Shown here: positions 18,714 to 26,424 of the stretch, in pieces | Position numbering within the stretch: the first letter of the stretch is position 1 | How the letters are laid out: each line of letters begins with the position of its first letter | NCBI RefSeq assembly: GCF_019599045.1 | Contig: NZ_CP080623.1 | Location: forward strand, 2,750,501-2,814,500 | Source of the DNA: Roseovarius sp. SCSIO 43702 | GTDB lineage: Bacteria; Pseudomonadota; Alphaproteobacteria; Rhodobacterales; Rhodobacteraceae | Length of the DNA stretch: 64,000 nt | Direction of reading: 5' to 3' | Position numbers and translations under genes: made by a program | The notes under the pieces: generated by a model | What the model was told of the DNA's origin: nothing | The model's input: only the letters and a program-made list of their open reading frames with translations | The model's database searches: none

Positions 18714-20915
18714 TCAGGTTGCAGGGTCAGTTTTCGGGTGGTTCGGATGGCCTCTCAGGTCGCGGCCCAGATCGGGCGCGGCCGAGACCTTCGCGCGCCG
18801 CTTCATCTTCTTGATGACGACGGGGCATTTGGTGGTCGACTGGTACAGGACCTGGCAATGCAGGCAGTTGATGCACTCGTTCGGATTGATCTCCCCGGTG
18901 GGGTGGATGGCCTGGACGGGGCATTCATGCGCGCAGGTCTGACACGGATTCCCGCACTCGTGATAGCGCTTCAGCCAGTCGAACATGCGCAACCGCGCCG
19001 GGATCGCCAGTGCCGCGCCCAGCGGGCAGAGATAGCGGCAGAAGAACCGCTCGACGAAGAGCCCGGCGATGAGCAGCGCGGCGGCATAGGCGACGAAGGG
19101 CCAGGCGCGCACGAAGTTCAGGATGATGGCGGTCTTGAAAGGCTCGACCTCGGCCAGCTTCTCCGCCTGTTCGATGCTCATGAGCGAGACCCCGAACAGG
19201 CCGAGGAAGATCATGTATTTCACCGGCCACAGCCGTTCGTTGAGACCCCAGGGCAGCGTCCATTGCGGAATGCGCAGCGCGCGCGCGATCTGGTTCAGAA
19301 GCTCCTGCAACGCGCCGAACGGACATAGCCACCCGCAATAGGCCCCCCGCCCCCAGAACAGCAGCGCGGCGGCCACCGCGAACCACAGGATGAAGGTCAG
19401 CGGGTCGAGCAGGAATGCCTGCCAGCTGAAATCCGAGGTCAGCGAGTTGAAGAGCGCGATGAGGTTCACGACCGACAATTGCGCATTCGCGTACCAGCCG
19501 AGATACACGAGGACGACCGTCAGGAAGCCCATGCGGAACCAGAAGAACCCGCGCTCGTTGCGCGTGGCGATCCCCTGGAAGAAGAAAACCGCCGTCAGAA
19601 GCACGAGCATTCCGACCACGACCGCGATCTCCGTGGTCTTGTCGGCCCAGATGCGCTTCCAGAGGGCCTGGTGCGCCTGGTCTTCGGATTGCGTGGTGAC
19701 TTCGGTGACGGCCGACGGCACCTCGGGCGCAGGCGCGGCCGCGACCGGCTGCAGGTAGCGCTCGGGCAACTGGTAGCCCAGGTCGAAGGTGGTGAAGATC
19801 TTCTCGATCGCGCCCACCTCGCGCTGCACCAGGAGCTGGATGCGGAAGGGCTCGGTCGGGTCGAAGCCGCTGTCGGCGGGAATCTTGAACAGGTCCATTT
19901 CGCTGAACTGCGGGGCGCCGCTCGCATCTATCCCGTTGATCCGCTGATGCATCCGGTCGCGGAAACGCACCGAGATGTCATCCTGGATCAGGACGATGCG
20001 GTCGAAGATGCCGCCGCGCACATAGCCCGATCCCTTGAAGGAATAGATCCCCCGCCCGAAGATCGCCACCGCGTGGTCGCCCTCGTCCAGCCAGGATTGC
20101 AGGTTCCGGGCCCGCGCCTCGCCCAGGAGCGCCTCGGCGATCGCGGGATGCGAGATCAGCGTGGCCTGCATCTCGATGAAGGTGGTCTCCGGCGGCTCCG
20201 TCAGCGCGCGGCTTTCGGCACGGGGGTCGTCCATCGCCGCGAAGGCCGCGTTGACCTGGCCCACGTCAAGCGACAACCGCCGCAACGTGCCGTCACCCTC
20301 CAGCGTCGTCCAGTCCTGCGCCGCCGTCGCATCCGGGTCGATCTCGAAACGCGGCCCGCTCTCGACCTCGACGTCGAGCCCGCCAAGCCCGAGCTGCCGC
20401 GCGACCTTCAGGCCCGCGCGGATGATCGAATCGTCGATCACCATGATCGTGACCGTCGCGCCCGAGATGATGTCGAGCTCATGCGACGTGCCGCCGGATT
20501 CGGCCTCCGCCACCAGGTCGAGGCCGCGATAATTCTCAACCAGCGCCTTGACCTTGGCATCCGGGATCCCGATCAGGACGATCGGTTCGTAATGTTTGAC
20601 AAGCTCGACACCGATCACCTGCGCCGCGTCATCGACGGCCACCATCGTGTGAATCGGTTTGCCGGAATAGCCCGTGGTTGAAACGAAATCCGACGTGATG
20701 AAGGCCCAGCCGATCTGCTCCTGATCGCGCAGCACCTGGACGACGGGAAGATCGTCATGCACGCGCCCGAACCCCGTGGCCCCCTCGACCAGGTCTTCCG
20801 CGGCAATGTCGGGCAGAAGCCGCGTCAGTTCGGATTGTGCCTGCGCCGCTTGCCCGAGAATGAGCATGGCAAGACACAGGAGCGGCACCCCGAGGAGGGA
20901 ACGAAGAAAGATCAT
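18714..20915 (-). CDS. nosR: NosR, membrane flavo-iron-sulfur protein of N2O respiration
   Basis: The 733-aa protein has a signal-like first helix and a periplasmic FMN-binding domain with the covalent flavin site SGAT (Thr154). A helical membrane domain from about 420 to 640 carries the two motifs [12 protein letters not shown] and [14 protein letters not shown]-terminal ferredoxin domain has the clusters [13 protein letters not shown] and [18 protein letters not shown]. NosR is needed for nosZ expression and for electron supply to NosZ. The flavin site pairs with the NosX transferase encoded downstream. The start overlaps the preceding small gene by ATGA. Confidence 0.95.
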   Translation of the reverse strand: MIFLRSLLGVPLLCLAMLILGQAAQAQSELTRLLPDIAAEDLVEGATGFGRVHDDLPVVQVLRDQEQIGWAFITSDFVSTTGYSGKPIHTMVAVDDAAQVIGVELVKHYEPIVLIGIPDAKVKALVENYRGLDLVAEAESGGTSHELDIISGATVTIMVIDDSIIRAGLKVARQLGLGGLDVEVESGPRFEIDPDATAAQDWTTLEGDGTLRRLSLDVGQVNAAFAAMDDPRAESRALTEPPETTFIEMQATLISHPAIAEALLGEARARNLQSWLDEGDHAVAIFGRGIYSFKGSGYVRGGIFDRIVLIQDDISVRFRDRMHQRINGIDASGAPQFSEMDLFKIPADSGFDPTEPFRIQLLVQREVGAIEKIFTTFDLGYQLPERYLQPVAAAPAPEVPSAVTEVTTQSEDQAHQALWKRIWADKTTEIAVVVGMLVLLTAVFFFQGIATRNERGFFWFRMGFLTVVLVYLGWYANAQLSVVNLIALFNSLTSDFSWQAFLLDPLTFILWFAVAAALLFWGRGAYCGWLCPFGALQELLNQIARALRIPQWTLPWGLNERLWPVKYMIFLGLFGVSLMSIEQAEKLAEVEPFKTAIILNFVRAWPFVAYAAALLIAGLFVERFFCRYLCPLGAALAIPARLRMFDWLKRYHECGNPCQTCAHECPVQAIHPTGEINPNECINCLHCQVLYQSTTKCPVVIKKMKRRAKVSAAPDLGRDLRGHPNHPKTDPAT

Positions 20916-21301
20916 GAGCGGATTTCCGTTTGGTCAATCTGCCCGGTCCACGCCGCCGGAGGGCCGCGCGGATCGGCAAGGAGGTATTCGATTCGGGTGG
21001 TCGTGGAACCGGTCGCGCGCGGCGCCGCGACCTCTTCGACGACGAGGGCCGTCACCGCGGCCAGGATGCCCGGCAGGGCCGCGTCGTCCGAGACGATGCA
21101 GCAGGCGTGAGCGGCGTCGCAATCCTCCCCGGGTGCCACCGGCTGGCCATCGCGATCCACGCGCACGACCTGATCCACCCCGTCAAGGCACAGCTCGGCC
21201 AGCGTCTTCCCCGACTGCGCCATGCCGCGCGATACCGGCCCCGACAGGACCAGCGCGAGCGATAGGATTGCCAAGGCAAAGGTGGATACGAAGATTCGCA
21301 T
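20912..21301 (-). CDS. Small exported Cys-containing protein at the nosC position
   Basis: The 129-aa protein has a signal peptide (FVSTFALAILSLALVLSGPVSRGMAQ) and four cysteines at 38, 61, 67 and 68 (ELCLDG, GEDCDAAHACCIVSDD). It is first in the operon and overlaps nosR by ATGA. In Paracoccus denitrificans the operon order is nosCRZDFYLX, so by position this is the nosC counterpart; I have not verified sequence similarity. No ribosome site precedes the ATG, and a candidate FNR-type box is centred 41.5 bp before it, pointing to a leaderless mRNA. Confidence 0.75.
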   Translation of the reverse strand: MRIFVSTFALAILSLALVLSGPVSRGMAQSGKTLAELCLDGVDQVVRVDRDGQPVAPGEDCDAAHACCIVSDDAALPGILAAVTALVVEEVAAPRATGSTTTRIEYLLADPRGPPAAWTGQIDQTEIRS

Positions 21302-21335
21302 GTGTCTTGTCTATTCGGTCCGAAGATCGCCGACT

Positions 21336-21349
21336 TTGATTTAGAGCAA
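21336..21349. promoter_or_regulatory. Candidate FNR/NnrR-type box of the nos operon
   Basis: TTGAT-TTAG-AGCAA matches the Crp/Fnr-family pattern TTGAT-N4-ATCAA with one mismatch; the second half-site is of the NnrR type (GCAA). Its centre is exactly 41.5 bp before the A of the nosC-like ATG, the class II activator position if transcription begins at the start codon. TAGACA lies at the -10 position. Confidence 0.6.
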
Positions 21350-21423
21350 TAGAAATCCCGCGGATCGCCGTCCGGCCTCGAATCAGCGGGAAACGCTTCC
21401 CGGGGCCGACGCGTGAGCGCGCA

Positions 21424-21957
21424 TCATTCCACCGGCTCGGCGACGCTCGCCCGGTCCAGTGCTGCCCGGCACCAGTCCAGTATGGCCGCGGCGTCGGGCT
21501 GGAGCCGTGTCGCCATGCCGCCCGCGAAATCATCGAACGCGGCGCGATGGGTCTCCGAAAGGCCGAGCACGACAGGAATGTCGCGGGCCAGCGCGTCGGC
21601 GATGAAGGCGCGGAACCCGCGCCCCTCCGCCTCGCTCAGGCCGAACTTGTTGAGGATGACCAGATCGACCTCCTCCGAGGCCAGTCGCGCCGTCGCCACG
21701 CCCACCGCCTCTTCCAGCGCGCCGGCATCCATGCGGCAGGCCGCGGACCCACTGCCCAGATCCTGCGTGATGCGGATCTCGGGCCCTTCCGGCAGGAGCA
21801 GGAGCGTGCTTTCGCACTGCTCATCGGGATGGGCGGGGGCGCCCGCGCGCACCGCGCCCAGCATCCTGACGCCCTCTTGCCGCAATTGCGCAACGGCCGA
21901 GGCCAGCAGCCTGTCCGTTTCTCCCCGACGCGTTCCCGTGAGTGTGGCGAGCTTCAT
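21424..21957 (-). CDS. DUF2478 family protein
   Basis: The 177-aa protein begins MKLATLTGTRRGETDRLLAS, and the central region has VDLVILNKFGLSEAEGRGFR and the C-terminal part IPVVLGLSETHRAAFDDFAGG. This resembles the DUF2478 family, distantly related to THEP1-like nucleoside triphosphatases, often encoded near molybdenum or metal-enzyme genes. The P-loop of true NTPases is not clear at the N-terminus (GTRRGETD). It precedes the nos operon on the same strand, with the FNR-type box in between. Role unknown, possibly linked to nos metal supply. Confidence 0.72.
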   Translation of the reverse strand: MKLATLTGTRRGETDRLLASAVAQLRQEGVRMLGAVRAGAPAHPDEQCESTLLLLPEGPEIRITQDLGSGSAACRMDAGALEEAVGVATARLASEEVDLVILNKFGLSEAEGRGFRAFIADALARDIPVVLGLSETHRAAFDDFAGGMATRLQPDAAAILDWCRAALDRASVAEPVE

Positions 21958-22082
21958 GTGGCAACCTCCATACTGGCAGACTGGTCGGTCTCTTCGGCGC
22001 GAAATGCGAAAAAATGCGCCGCGCGTCCCGACCGCGTGGCCGGGCCGCCGATTTTCACGTTACATTCGAGCCTATGCCCGCT

Positions 22083-22092
22083 AATACGTATT
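22083..22092. promoter_or_regulatory. Short palindrome before the nsrR-type gene
   Basis: The perfect 10-bp palindrome AATACGTATT is 31 bp before the start codon and lies in an AT-richer patch of the promoter region (TTACATT ... TTGTAAATG). It could be an operator for autoregulation, but one copy in one sequence is weak support. Confidence 0.3.
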
Positions 22093-22122
22093 GTAAATGC
22101 CGGTTCATCAACGGGATGACGC

Positions 22123-22542
22123 ATGCGTCTGACGTCTTTCACCGATTACGGCTTGCGCATGCTGATGCGCCTGGCCAGCGCGCCGGACCGGTCCTTTTCG
22201 ACCGCGGAACTGGCCGAGGAATTCGGGCTGTCGCGCAACCATCTGAGCAAGATCATGCAGCAATTGGCCCGGGCCGGCATCGTCGTGACGCGCCGTGGCG
22301 GTGGCGCCGGCGCGCGGCTGGCGCGGCCCGCCTCGGAGTTTCTGCTGGGTCATCTCGTTGCCGTGCTGGAAGCCGACCAGGCGCTCGTCGAGTGCTTCGG
22401 GCCCGGAAAGACCTTCTGCACGCTCGACCCGCAATGCCGCCTCAAGGCCCGGCTGCGTTCGGCGGAAAGCGCCTTCATCGCCGATCTCGATCGCTCCACC
22501 CTGGCCGATATCGCCTTGGCCGAACCCCGGAAAACCGCGTGA
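22123..22542 (+). CDS. nsrR: Rrf2-family regulator, NsrR type
   Basis: The 139-aa protein has the winged helix of the Rrf2 family (MRLTSFTDYGLRMLMRLA and LAEEFGLSRNHLSKIMQQL as recognition region) and the wing RRGGGAGARLARP. Cys91, Cys99 and Cys105 (ECFGPGKTFCTLDPQC) have the spacing C-x7-C-x5-C of the [4Fe-4S] ligands of NO-sensing NsrR. IscR and RirA are alternatives but are less likely beside norEF and the nos operon. It would derepress NO-detoxification and denitrification genes when nitric oxide damages the cluster. It is divergent from the DUF2478 gene. Confidence 0.82.
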   Translation: MRLTSFTDYGLRMLMRLASAPDRSFSTAELAEEFGLSRNHLSKIMQQLARAGIVVTRRGGGAGARLARPASEFLLGHLVAVLEADQALVECFGPGKTFCTLDPQCRLKARLRSAESAFIADLDRSTLADIALAEPRKTA

Positions 22543-22573
22543 CCGAAACCTCCTCGAACCGAAAGGATCTGCC

Positions 22574-22807
22574 ATGACAAGCTGGCTTCCAACCCTCATC
22601 ACCGCGACCCCCGAAGAAGGCTATGACCTTGCCGTCAAGCTCGCTCGCATCGCGGTCAAGAAGACCCAGCCCGATGCCGACATCCGCGACCGCCTGCGTC
22701 CCGAATACGCCGAGGATGCCGATTCCCTCATCGCCGTGAGCCAGGTCGTCGCGACCCATTTCGCCACGATCTCCGCGGCGAACGGCTATTGGCGCGACGC
22801 TTCCTGA
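22574..22807 (+). CDS. Small conserved-looking protein next to norEF
   Basis: The 77-aa protein begins MTSWLPTLITATPEEGYDL 31 bp downstream of the NsrR-type gene on the same strand, with a GAAAGGA ribosome site. It is predicted helical, has no Cys, no signal peptide and no membrane helix. I do not recognise a family. Co-transcription with the NO-sensing regulator suggests a role in the same response. It converges with norF 18 bp away. Confidence 0.65.
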   Translation: MTSWLPTLITATPEEGYDLAVKLARIAVKKTQPDADIRDRLRPEYAEDADSLIAVSQVVATHFATISAANGYWRDAS

Positions 22808-22825
22808 GTTGCTGCCTTGCCCCGC

Positions 22826-23095
22826 TCACGTGATCAGCGGGGCAAGGTAGAGGCCCAGCATCAAGAGGCACAAGGCGGTCAGCGCCACGTCGAATCCGCG
22901 CCGCCAGCTCGGCGCCTGCGCCAGTTGCAGGTATTGCGCGAGGATGATCCGGGCCTTCTGCCACGCCAGCGCCATCACCGCCACGCCGGCCGCTACGGGC
23001 CATTGCACCCAGACCCCCGACAGCGACAGGAGCGTCGAGCCGAGGCTGAGGACGACCAGCAGCGCCCAGGCGATAAGGAGCGAACGGCGCGTCAT
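22826..23095 (-). CDS. norF: NorF-like membrane protein
   Basis: The 89-aa protein has two to three hydrophobic segments (LLIAWALLVVLSLGSTLLSL, VAAGVAVMALAWQKARIIL, VALTALCLLMLGLYLAPLI) in the cytochrome-oxidase-subunit-IV-like pattern of NorF. It overlaps norE by ATGA. NorEF aid assembly or activity of the NorCB nitric oxide reductase, whose genes are not in this window. Confidence 0.82.
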   Translation of the reverse strand: MTRRSLLIAWALLVVLSLGSTLLSLSGVWVQWPVAAGVAVMALAWQKARIILAQYLQLAQAPSWRRGFDVALTALCLLMLGLYLAPLIT

Positions 23096-23640
23096 TGCAG
23101 GAGGTAGATCACGGGAAAGAGCAGCACCCAGATCAGGTCGACGAGGTGCCAGAACGCGGTCGCATCCTCGATATTGTCGACGTGATCGCGCCACGCCACC
23201 AGAAGCAGCAGTACCACCCCCGCCACCACATGCGCGGCGTGAAACCCGGTCAGCATGAAGTAGAAATTGAAGAAGACATGCGTGTCCCAGACGATGCCGC
23301 TCGCCGCCTTGGACGCGTATTCCATTCCCTTGATCCAGAGGAAAAGGATCCCGAGCATGGCCGCGGCGACCAATGCCAGCCGCGCCCGTCCCCGCGCGCC
23401 GGCCCGGCGCAGATGGCATGCCAGCGCCGCGAGAAACCCGCTCGTGATCAGCACGACCGTGTTGATCCCCGCGCCCGTGCGGTCGAGCATGTCCTGCGCC
23501 TCGGCGAAGCCCGCCGGGTCCGTCATCCGAACCGACAGGAACACGATCAGCCCCGCCCCGAACACCAGCAATTCGCTGATGATGAGGATCCACATCAGCA
23601 ACTCGCCGGGCAGTTCGTCGAGGACGCTTGCATCTGACAT
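23092..23640 (-). CDS. norE: NorE, cytochrome c oxidase subunit III family protein
   Basis: The 182-aa protein has five membrane helices and the subunit-III signatures ELLMWILIISELLVFG, FFNFYFMLTGFHAAHVVAGV and a final FWHLVDLIWVLLFPVIYLL. It lacks the two N-terminal helices of full-length subunit III, as NorE proteins do. With norF it forms a coupled pair for nitric oxide reductase function. The ribosome site AAAGGTGG lies about 8 bases before ATG. No clear FNR-type box was seen at the usual distance. Confidence 0.88.
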   Translation of the reverse strand: MSDASVLDELPGELLMWILIISELLVFGAGLIVFLSVRMTDPAGFAEAQDMLDRTGAGINTVVLITSGFLAALACHLRRAGARGRARLALVAAAMLGILFLWIKGMEYASKAASGIVWDTHVFFNFYFMLTGFHAAHVVAGVVLLLLVAWRDHVDNIEDATAFWHLVDLIWVLLFPVIYLLQ

Positions 23641-23751
23641 CGGGCGGCCACCTTTCGGGGAGTCTCCGTCGCCGGCCGAACTAGTATTTCATCTACCCAT
23701 TCGCAAGCTCTAAAGAAAACCGGAGACGCGCGCTCATATTTTGAGCGCAGT

Positions 23752-23765
23752 TTGATCCAAGGCAA
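23752..23765. promoter_or_regulatory. Candidate FNR-type box of hemN
   Basis: TTGAT-CCAA-GGCAA has the same form as the nos box (TTGAT-N4-RGCAA), and its centre is 41.5 bp before the A of the hemN ATG. FNR control of hemN under low oxygen is known in Rhodobacter. The -10 region here is weak (CAAAAG). Confidence 0.5.
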
Positions 23766-23799
23766 AGTCGGCATCCCGATTCCCGCGCAAAAGCGGCGC

Positions 23800-25155
23800 A
23801 TGGAACATATAGATACCCTCAAGGCGCTCGGCCTTTTCGATGCGCGCGTGCCGCGCTACACGTCCTACCCGACGGCGGCGGTCTTCTCGCCCGCGACGAA
23901 TGGCGCCTTTCAGAAAGCCGCGCTCGAAAGTCTCGACCCGACGGATCCGGTGTCGGTCTACATCCACATCCCGTTTTGCGAGCGCCTGTGCTGGTTCTGC
24001 GCCTGCCACACGCAAGGCACGCAGACCCTCGGCCCGGTGGAGAGCTATATCGGAACGCTGGAGGCAGAGCTCGACCTGCTCCGGCGGACCCTCCCCGAAG
24101 GTCTGCGCATGGGCCGCCTGCATTGGGGCGGCGGAACGCCCACGATCCTTCCACCGCCCCTGATCCACCGACTGGCCAAGGCGATCCGGTCCGTCTTCCC
24201 CCCGGCCGCGGAGTTCGAGTTCTCGGTCGAGATCGACCCGACGATGGTCGACCGGGCCAAGATCGACGCGCTGGCCGACGAGGGACTGTCTCGCGCCTCG
24301 ATCGGCATCCAGGACTTCGATCCCAAGGTGCAACAGGCGATCGGTCGCCTGCAATCGTTCGAGGTGACGCGCGCCTGTGTGGACGATCTGCGCGACGCGG
24401 GGATCACCTCGCTCAACACGGACCTGGTCTATGGCCTGCCGCATCAGAGCCTGGCCCGGATCGAGGACACGATCGACAAGGTCCTGACCTTCGCGCCGGA
24501 CCGCGTCGCGCTCTTCGGGTATGCCCATGTGCCGTGGGTGTCCAAGCGGCAGAAGCTCATCGACGAGGACGCGCTGCCCGACGATCTGGCGCGCTACAGG
24601 CTGGCCACCCGCGCCGCCGAGCGCTTCGTCGACGCGGGCCTGACCGCCATCGGCATCGACCACTTCGCCCGCCCCGGCGACGATCTCGCACTGGCGCTGG
24701 ATGCCGGGCGGTTGCGCCGGAATTTTCAGGGCTACACCGCCGATACCTGCCAGACGCTGATCGGGCTCGGCGCCTCGTCGATCTCGCGTTTCCCCGACGG
24801 CTACGTTCAGAACGCCCCGGCGACCGCCGCCTATATCCAGCGGATCGAGGCCGGCGAATTTCCCGGCGCGCGCGGCTATCACATGACGGCCGAAGACCAG
24901 CTCCGCGCACGCGCGATCGAGCGGCTCATGTGCACCTTCACATTGGACCTCGACGATCTCGGCGCGGAGTTCGGGCCGCCCGCGCAAAGTCTCGCACCTG
25001 CCTTGGCCGCCATGGCCGCGCGCTTCGCACCCTTCGCCTCGCTCGAGGGCGGGCGCCTGCGGATCGCGCCCGAAGGCAGGCCCCTGACCCGCATGATCGC
25101 GTCGGTCCTCGATCAGCATGTGCCCGAAGGCGTGAGATACTCGCGCGCCTCCTGA
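23800..25155 (+). CDS. hemN: Oxygen-independent coproporphyrinogen III oxidase
   Basis: The 451-aa radical SAM enzyme decarboxylates coproporphyrinogen III to protoporphyrinogen IX without oxygen in haem synthesis. The start MEHIDTLKALGLFDARVPRYTSYPTA is typical of true HemN. The cluster ligands are Cys60, Cys64 and Cys67 with Cys69 following (PFCERLCWFCACH), and GGGTPT and the FGYAHVPW region are present. It stands next to norEF and the nsrR-type gene, fitting anaerobic haem supply for denitrification cytochromes. No ribosome site is visible before ATG, in line with a leaderless mRNA from the FNR-type box. An in-frame ATG at 23752 lies within that box. Confidence 0.93.
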   Translation: MEHIDTLKALGLFDARVPRYTSYPTAAVFSPATNGAFQKAALESLDPTDPVSVYIHIPFCERLCWFCACHTQGTQTLGPVESYIGTLEAELDLLRRTLPEGLRMGRLHWGGGTPTILPPPLIHRLAKAIRSVFPPAAEFEFSVEIDPTMVDRAKIDALADEGLSRASIGIQDFDPKVQQAIGRLQSFEVTRACVDDLRDAGITSLNTDLVYGLPHQSLARIEDTIDKVLTFAPDRVALFGYAHVPWVSKRQKLIDEDALPDDLARYRLATRAAERFVDAGLTAIGIDHFARPGDDLALALDAGRLRRNFQGYTADTCQTLIGLGASSISRFPDGYVQNAPATAAYIQRIEAGEFPGARGYHMTAEDQLRARAIERLMCTFTLDLDDLGAEFGPPAQSLAPALAAMAARFAPFASLEGGRLRIAPEGRPLTRMIASVLDQHVPEGVRYSRAS

Positions 25156-25182
25156 CCACCGGCCCCACGCGGTCCGGCATGT

Positions 25183-25216
25183 AAAAAGCCCCGCCCGACA
25201 GGACGTCGAGCGGGGC
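25183..25216 (-). terminator. Rho-independent terminator of the Bax-inhibitor-1 gene
   Basis: On the minus strand a stem GCCCCGC ... GCGGGGC, extended inward by TCGAC / GTCGG with one mismatch, ends in a T5 run (25183-25187). It lies 28 bp after the BI-1 stop codon. On the plus strand the hairpin also follows hemN but without a T-run. Confidence 0.8.
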
Positions 25217-25243
25217 GGAAAGCCGTTCAGCCGAAGCCGTCTT

Positions 25244-25963
25244 TTATTCCCGGGCGCCCAGGAGGTTCAGCAGCATCATGAACATGTTGATGAAGTCGAG
25301 ATAGAGGCTCAGCGCCCCCATGATCGCCGCCTTGCCCAGCCATTCGGTATCGCCGTGATGGGCGTGGGCGAGGTAGGTGTTCTTGATGTTCTGCGTGTCA
25401 TAGGCCGTCAGCCCGGCGAAGATCAGCACGCCGATGATCGAGATCGCGAACATGATCGCGGGCGAGCCGAGGAAGATGTTGATGATCGACGCCACGATGA
25501 GGCCGATCACGCCCATGATCAGGAACGAGCCCCAGCCCGAGATGTCCTTCTTCGTGGTGTAACCCCAGAGCGACAGGCCCGCGAAGGCCACCGCCGTGGT
25601 CAGGAAGACCTGCGCGATCGAGAAATCCGTGAAGACCACGAAGATGTAGCTGATCGAGACACCCATGACGGCGGAGAAGGTGTAGAAGAAAAGCTGCGCC
25701 GCCGCCGCCGAAAGCTTGTTGATGACCGCGCCGAAGGCGAAGACCATGATCAGCGGCGCGAACATGACGATCCAGCGGGTGAACCCGGTGAAGAGCGTCT
25801 CCATCATCGCCGCGTTGTTGCCCACGGCCCAGGCCGCGAGGAACGTCAGCAGCATGCCCACGGACATCGTGCCGTAGACCTTGTTCATGTGGGCGCGCAG
25901 ACCCTCGTCAATCTGTGCGGTGCGTGTACCCGCACGCGCGCGGATTGTGTCAAATTCAGCCAT
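25244..25963 (-). CDS. Bax inhibitor-1 / YccA family membrane protein
   Basis: The 239-aa protein has seven hydrophobic segments beginning near residue 33 (VGMLLTFLAAWAVG) and ends with DFINMFMMLLNLLGARE, both hallmarks of the BI-1/TMBIM family of pH-sensitive calcium-leak or membrane-protein quality-control proteins. The start ATG 25963 has GGAGG six bases upstream, and a TTG in frame just before it is not needed. It is a single gene with its own terminator. Confidence 0.9.
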   Translation of the reverse strand: MAEFDTIRARAGTRTAQIDEGLRAHMNKVYGTMSVGMLLTFLAAWAVGNNAAMMETLFTGFTRWIVMFAPLIMVFAFGAVINKLSAAAAQLFFYTFSAVMGVSISYIFVVFTDFSIAQVFLTTAVAFAGLSLWGYTTKKDISGWGSFLIMGVIGLIVASIINIFLGSPAIMFAISIIGVLIFAGLTAYDTQNIKNTYLAHAHHGDTEWLGKAAIMGALSLYLDFINMFMMLLNLLGARE

Positions 25964-26109
25964 CAAAGCCTCCGATATGTGGACCTATCCTGCCGGGTGC
26001 TCCGACAGTTTGACTTGAATATCGGTGACAAGGCCCCTCAATTCAAGGGTTTCGGAGACCCCTGCGTGCGGAATTCGCATCGGAATCGAACGAATCCCGG
26101 CACCGCGGC

Positions 26110-26301
26110 TCAAATGTCCCAGAACGGGCGGCGCGCTTCGCGCAGCGCGGCGTCGCGGCTGATGCCGATATCGCGCAGCGCGCGGTCCGAAAGACGCGCC
26201 AGCGCGCGACGCTCGCGCAGAATCGCGAGGCGTGTCAGGACCGAGACGGTCCGGCGGCGGGGACGCATCGGGCGAAAAGCGGTGCAAGCGTGGGAGGTCA
26301 T
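26110..26301 (-). CDS. DUF1127 (YjiS-like) small protein
   Basis: The 63-aa Arg-rich protein has the DUF1127 core LAILRERRALARLSDRALRDIGISRDAALREARRPFW, seen here as overlapping short motifs. In other alphaproteobacteria small DUF1127 proteins influence phosphate, carbon or RNA metabolism, sometimes by binding RNA. A GAAAGGGG ribosome site precedes the start. It is divergent from the LysR gene with 123 bp of AT-rich DNA between them. Confidence 0.85.
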   Translation of the reverse strand: MTSHACTAFRPMRPRRRTVSVLTRLAILRERRALARLSDRALRDIGISRDAALREARRPFWDI

Positions 26302-26354
26302 GATCGGCCCCTTTCTTCATTTTGATACGTTAGTGCGTTTTCATTATTTTCTGT

Positions 26355-26382
26355 GATATACTAGGCATATCTGTTACATCAA
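26355..26382 (-). promoter_or_regulatory. Candidate sigma-70-type promoter of the DUF1127 gene
   Basis: On the minus strand TTGATG (-35, 26377-26382) and TATATC (-10, 26355-26360) are separated by 16 bp inside the AT-rich divergent region. The -10 is 53 bp before the start codon. The LysR gene on the other side may bind here as well. Confidence 0.4.
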
Positions 26383-26424
26383 GAAAAACGAATGTTTGAG
26401 ATTTGATCCATCACGGGAGTTGAT

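Noticed and set aside
15277..18942. Plus-strand open frame of 1221 codons across nosD and nosZ
   Set aside because: It is antisense to two well-supported nos genes and its His-, Asp- and Val-rich product has no recognisable domain. Long antisense frames are expected in GC-rich coding DNA.
25964..26109. GAATCGAAC-like string near 26090 suggesting a tRNA T-arm
   Set aside because: No acceptor, D-arm or anticodon stem could be built around it on either strand.
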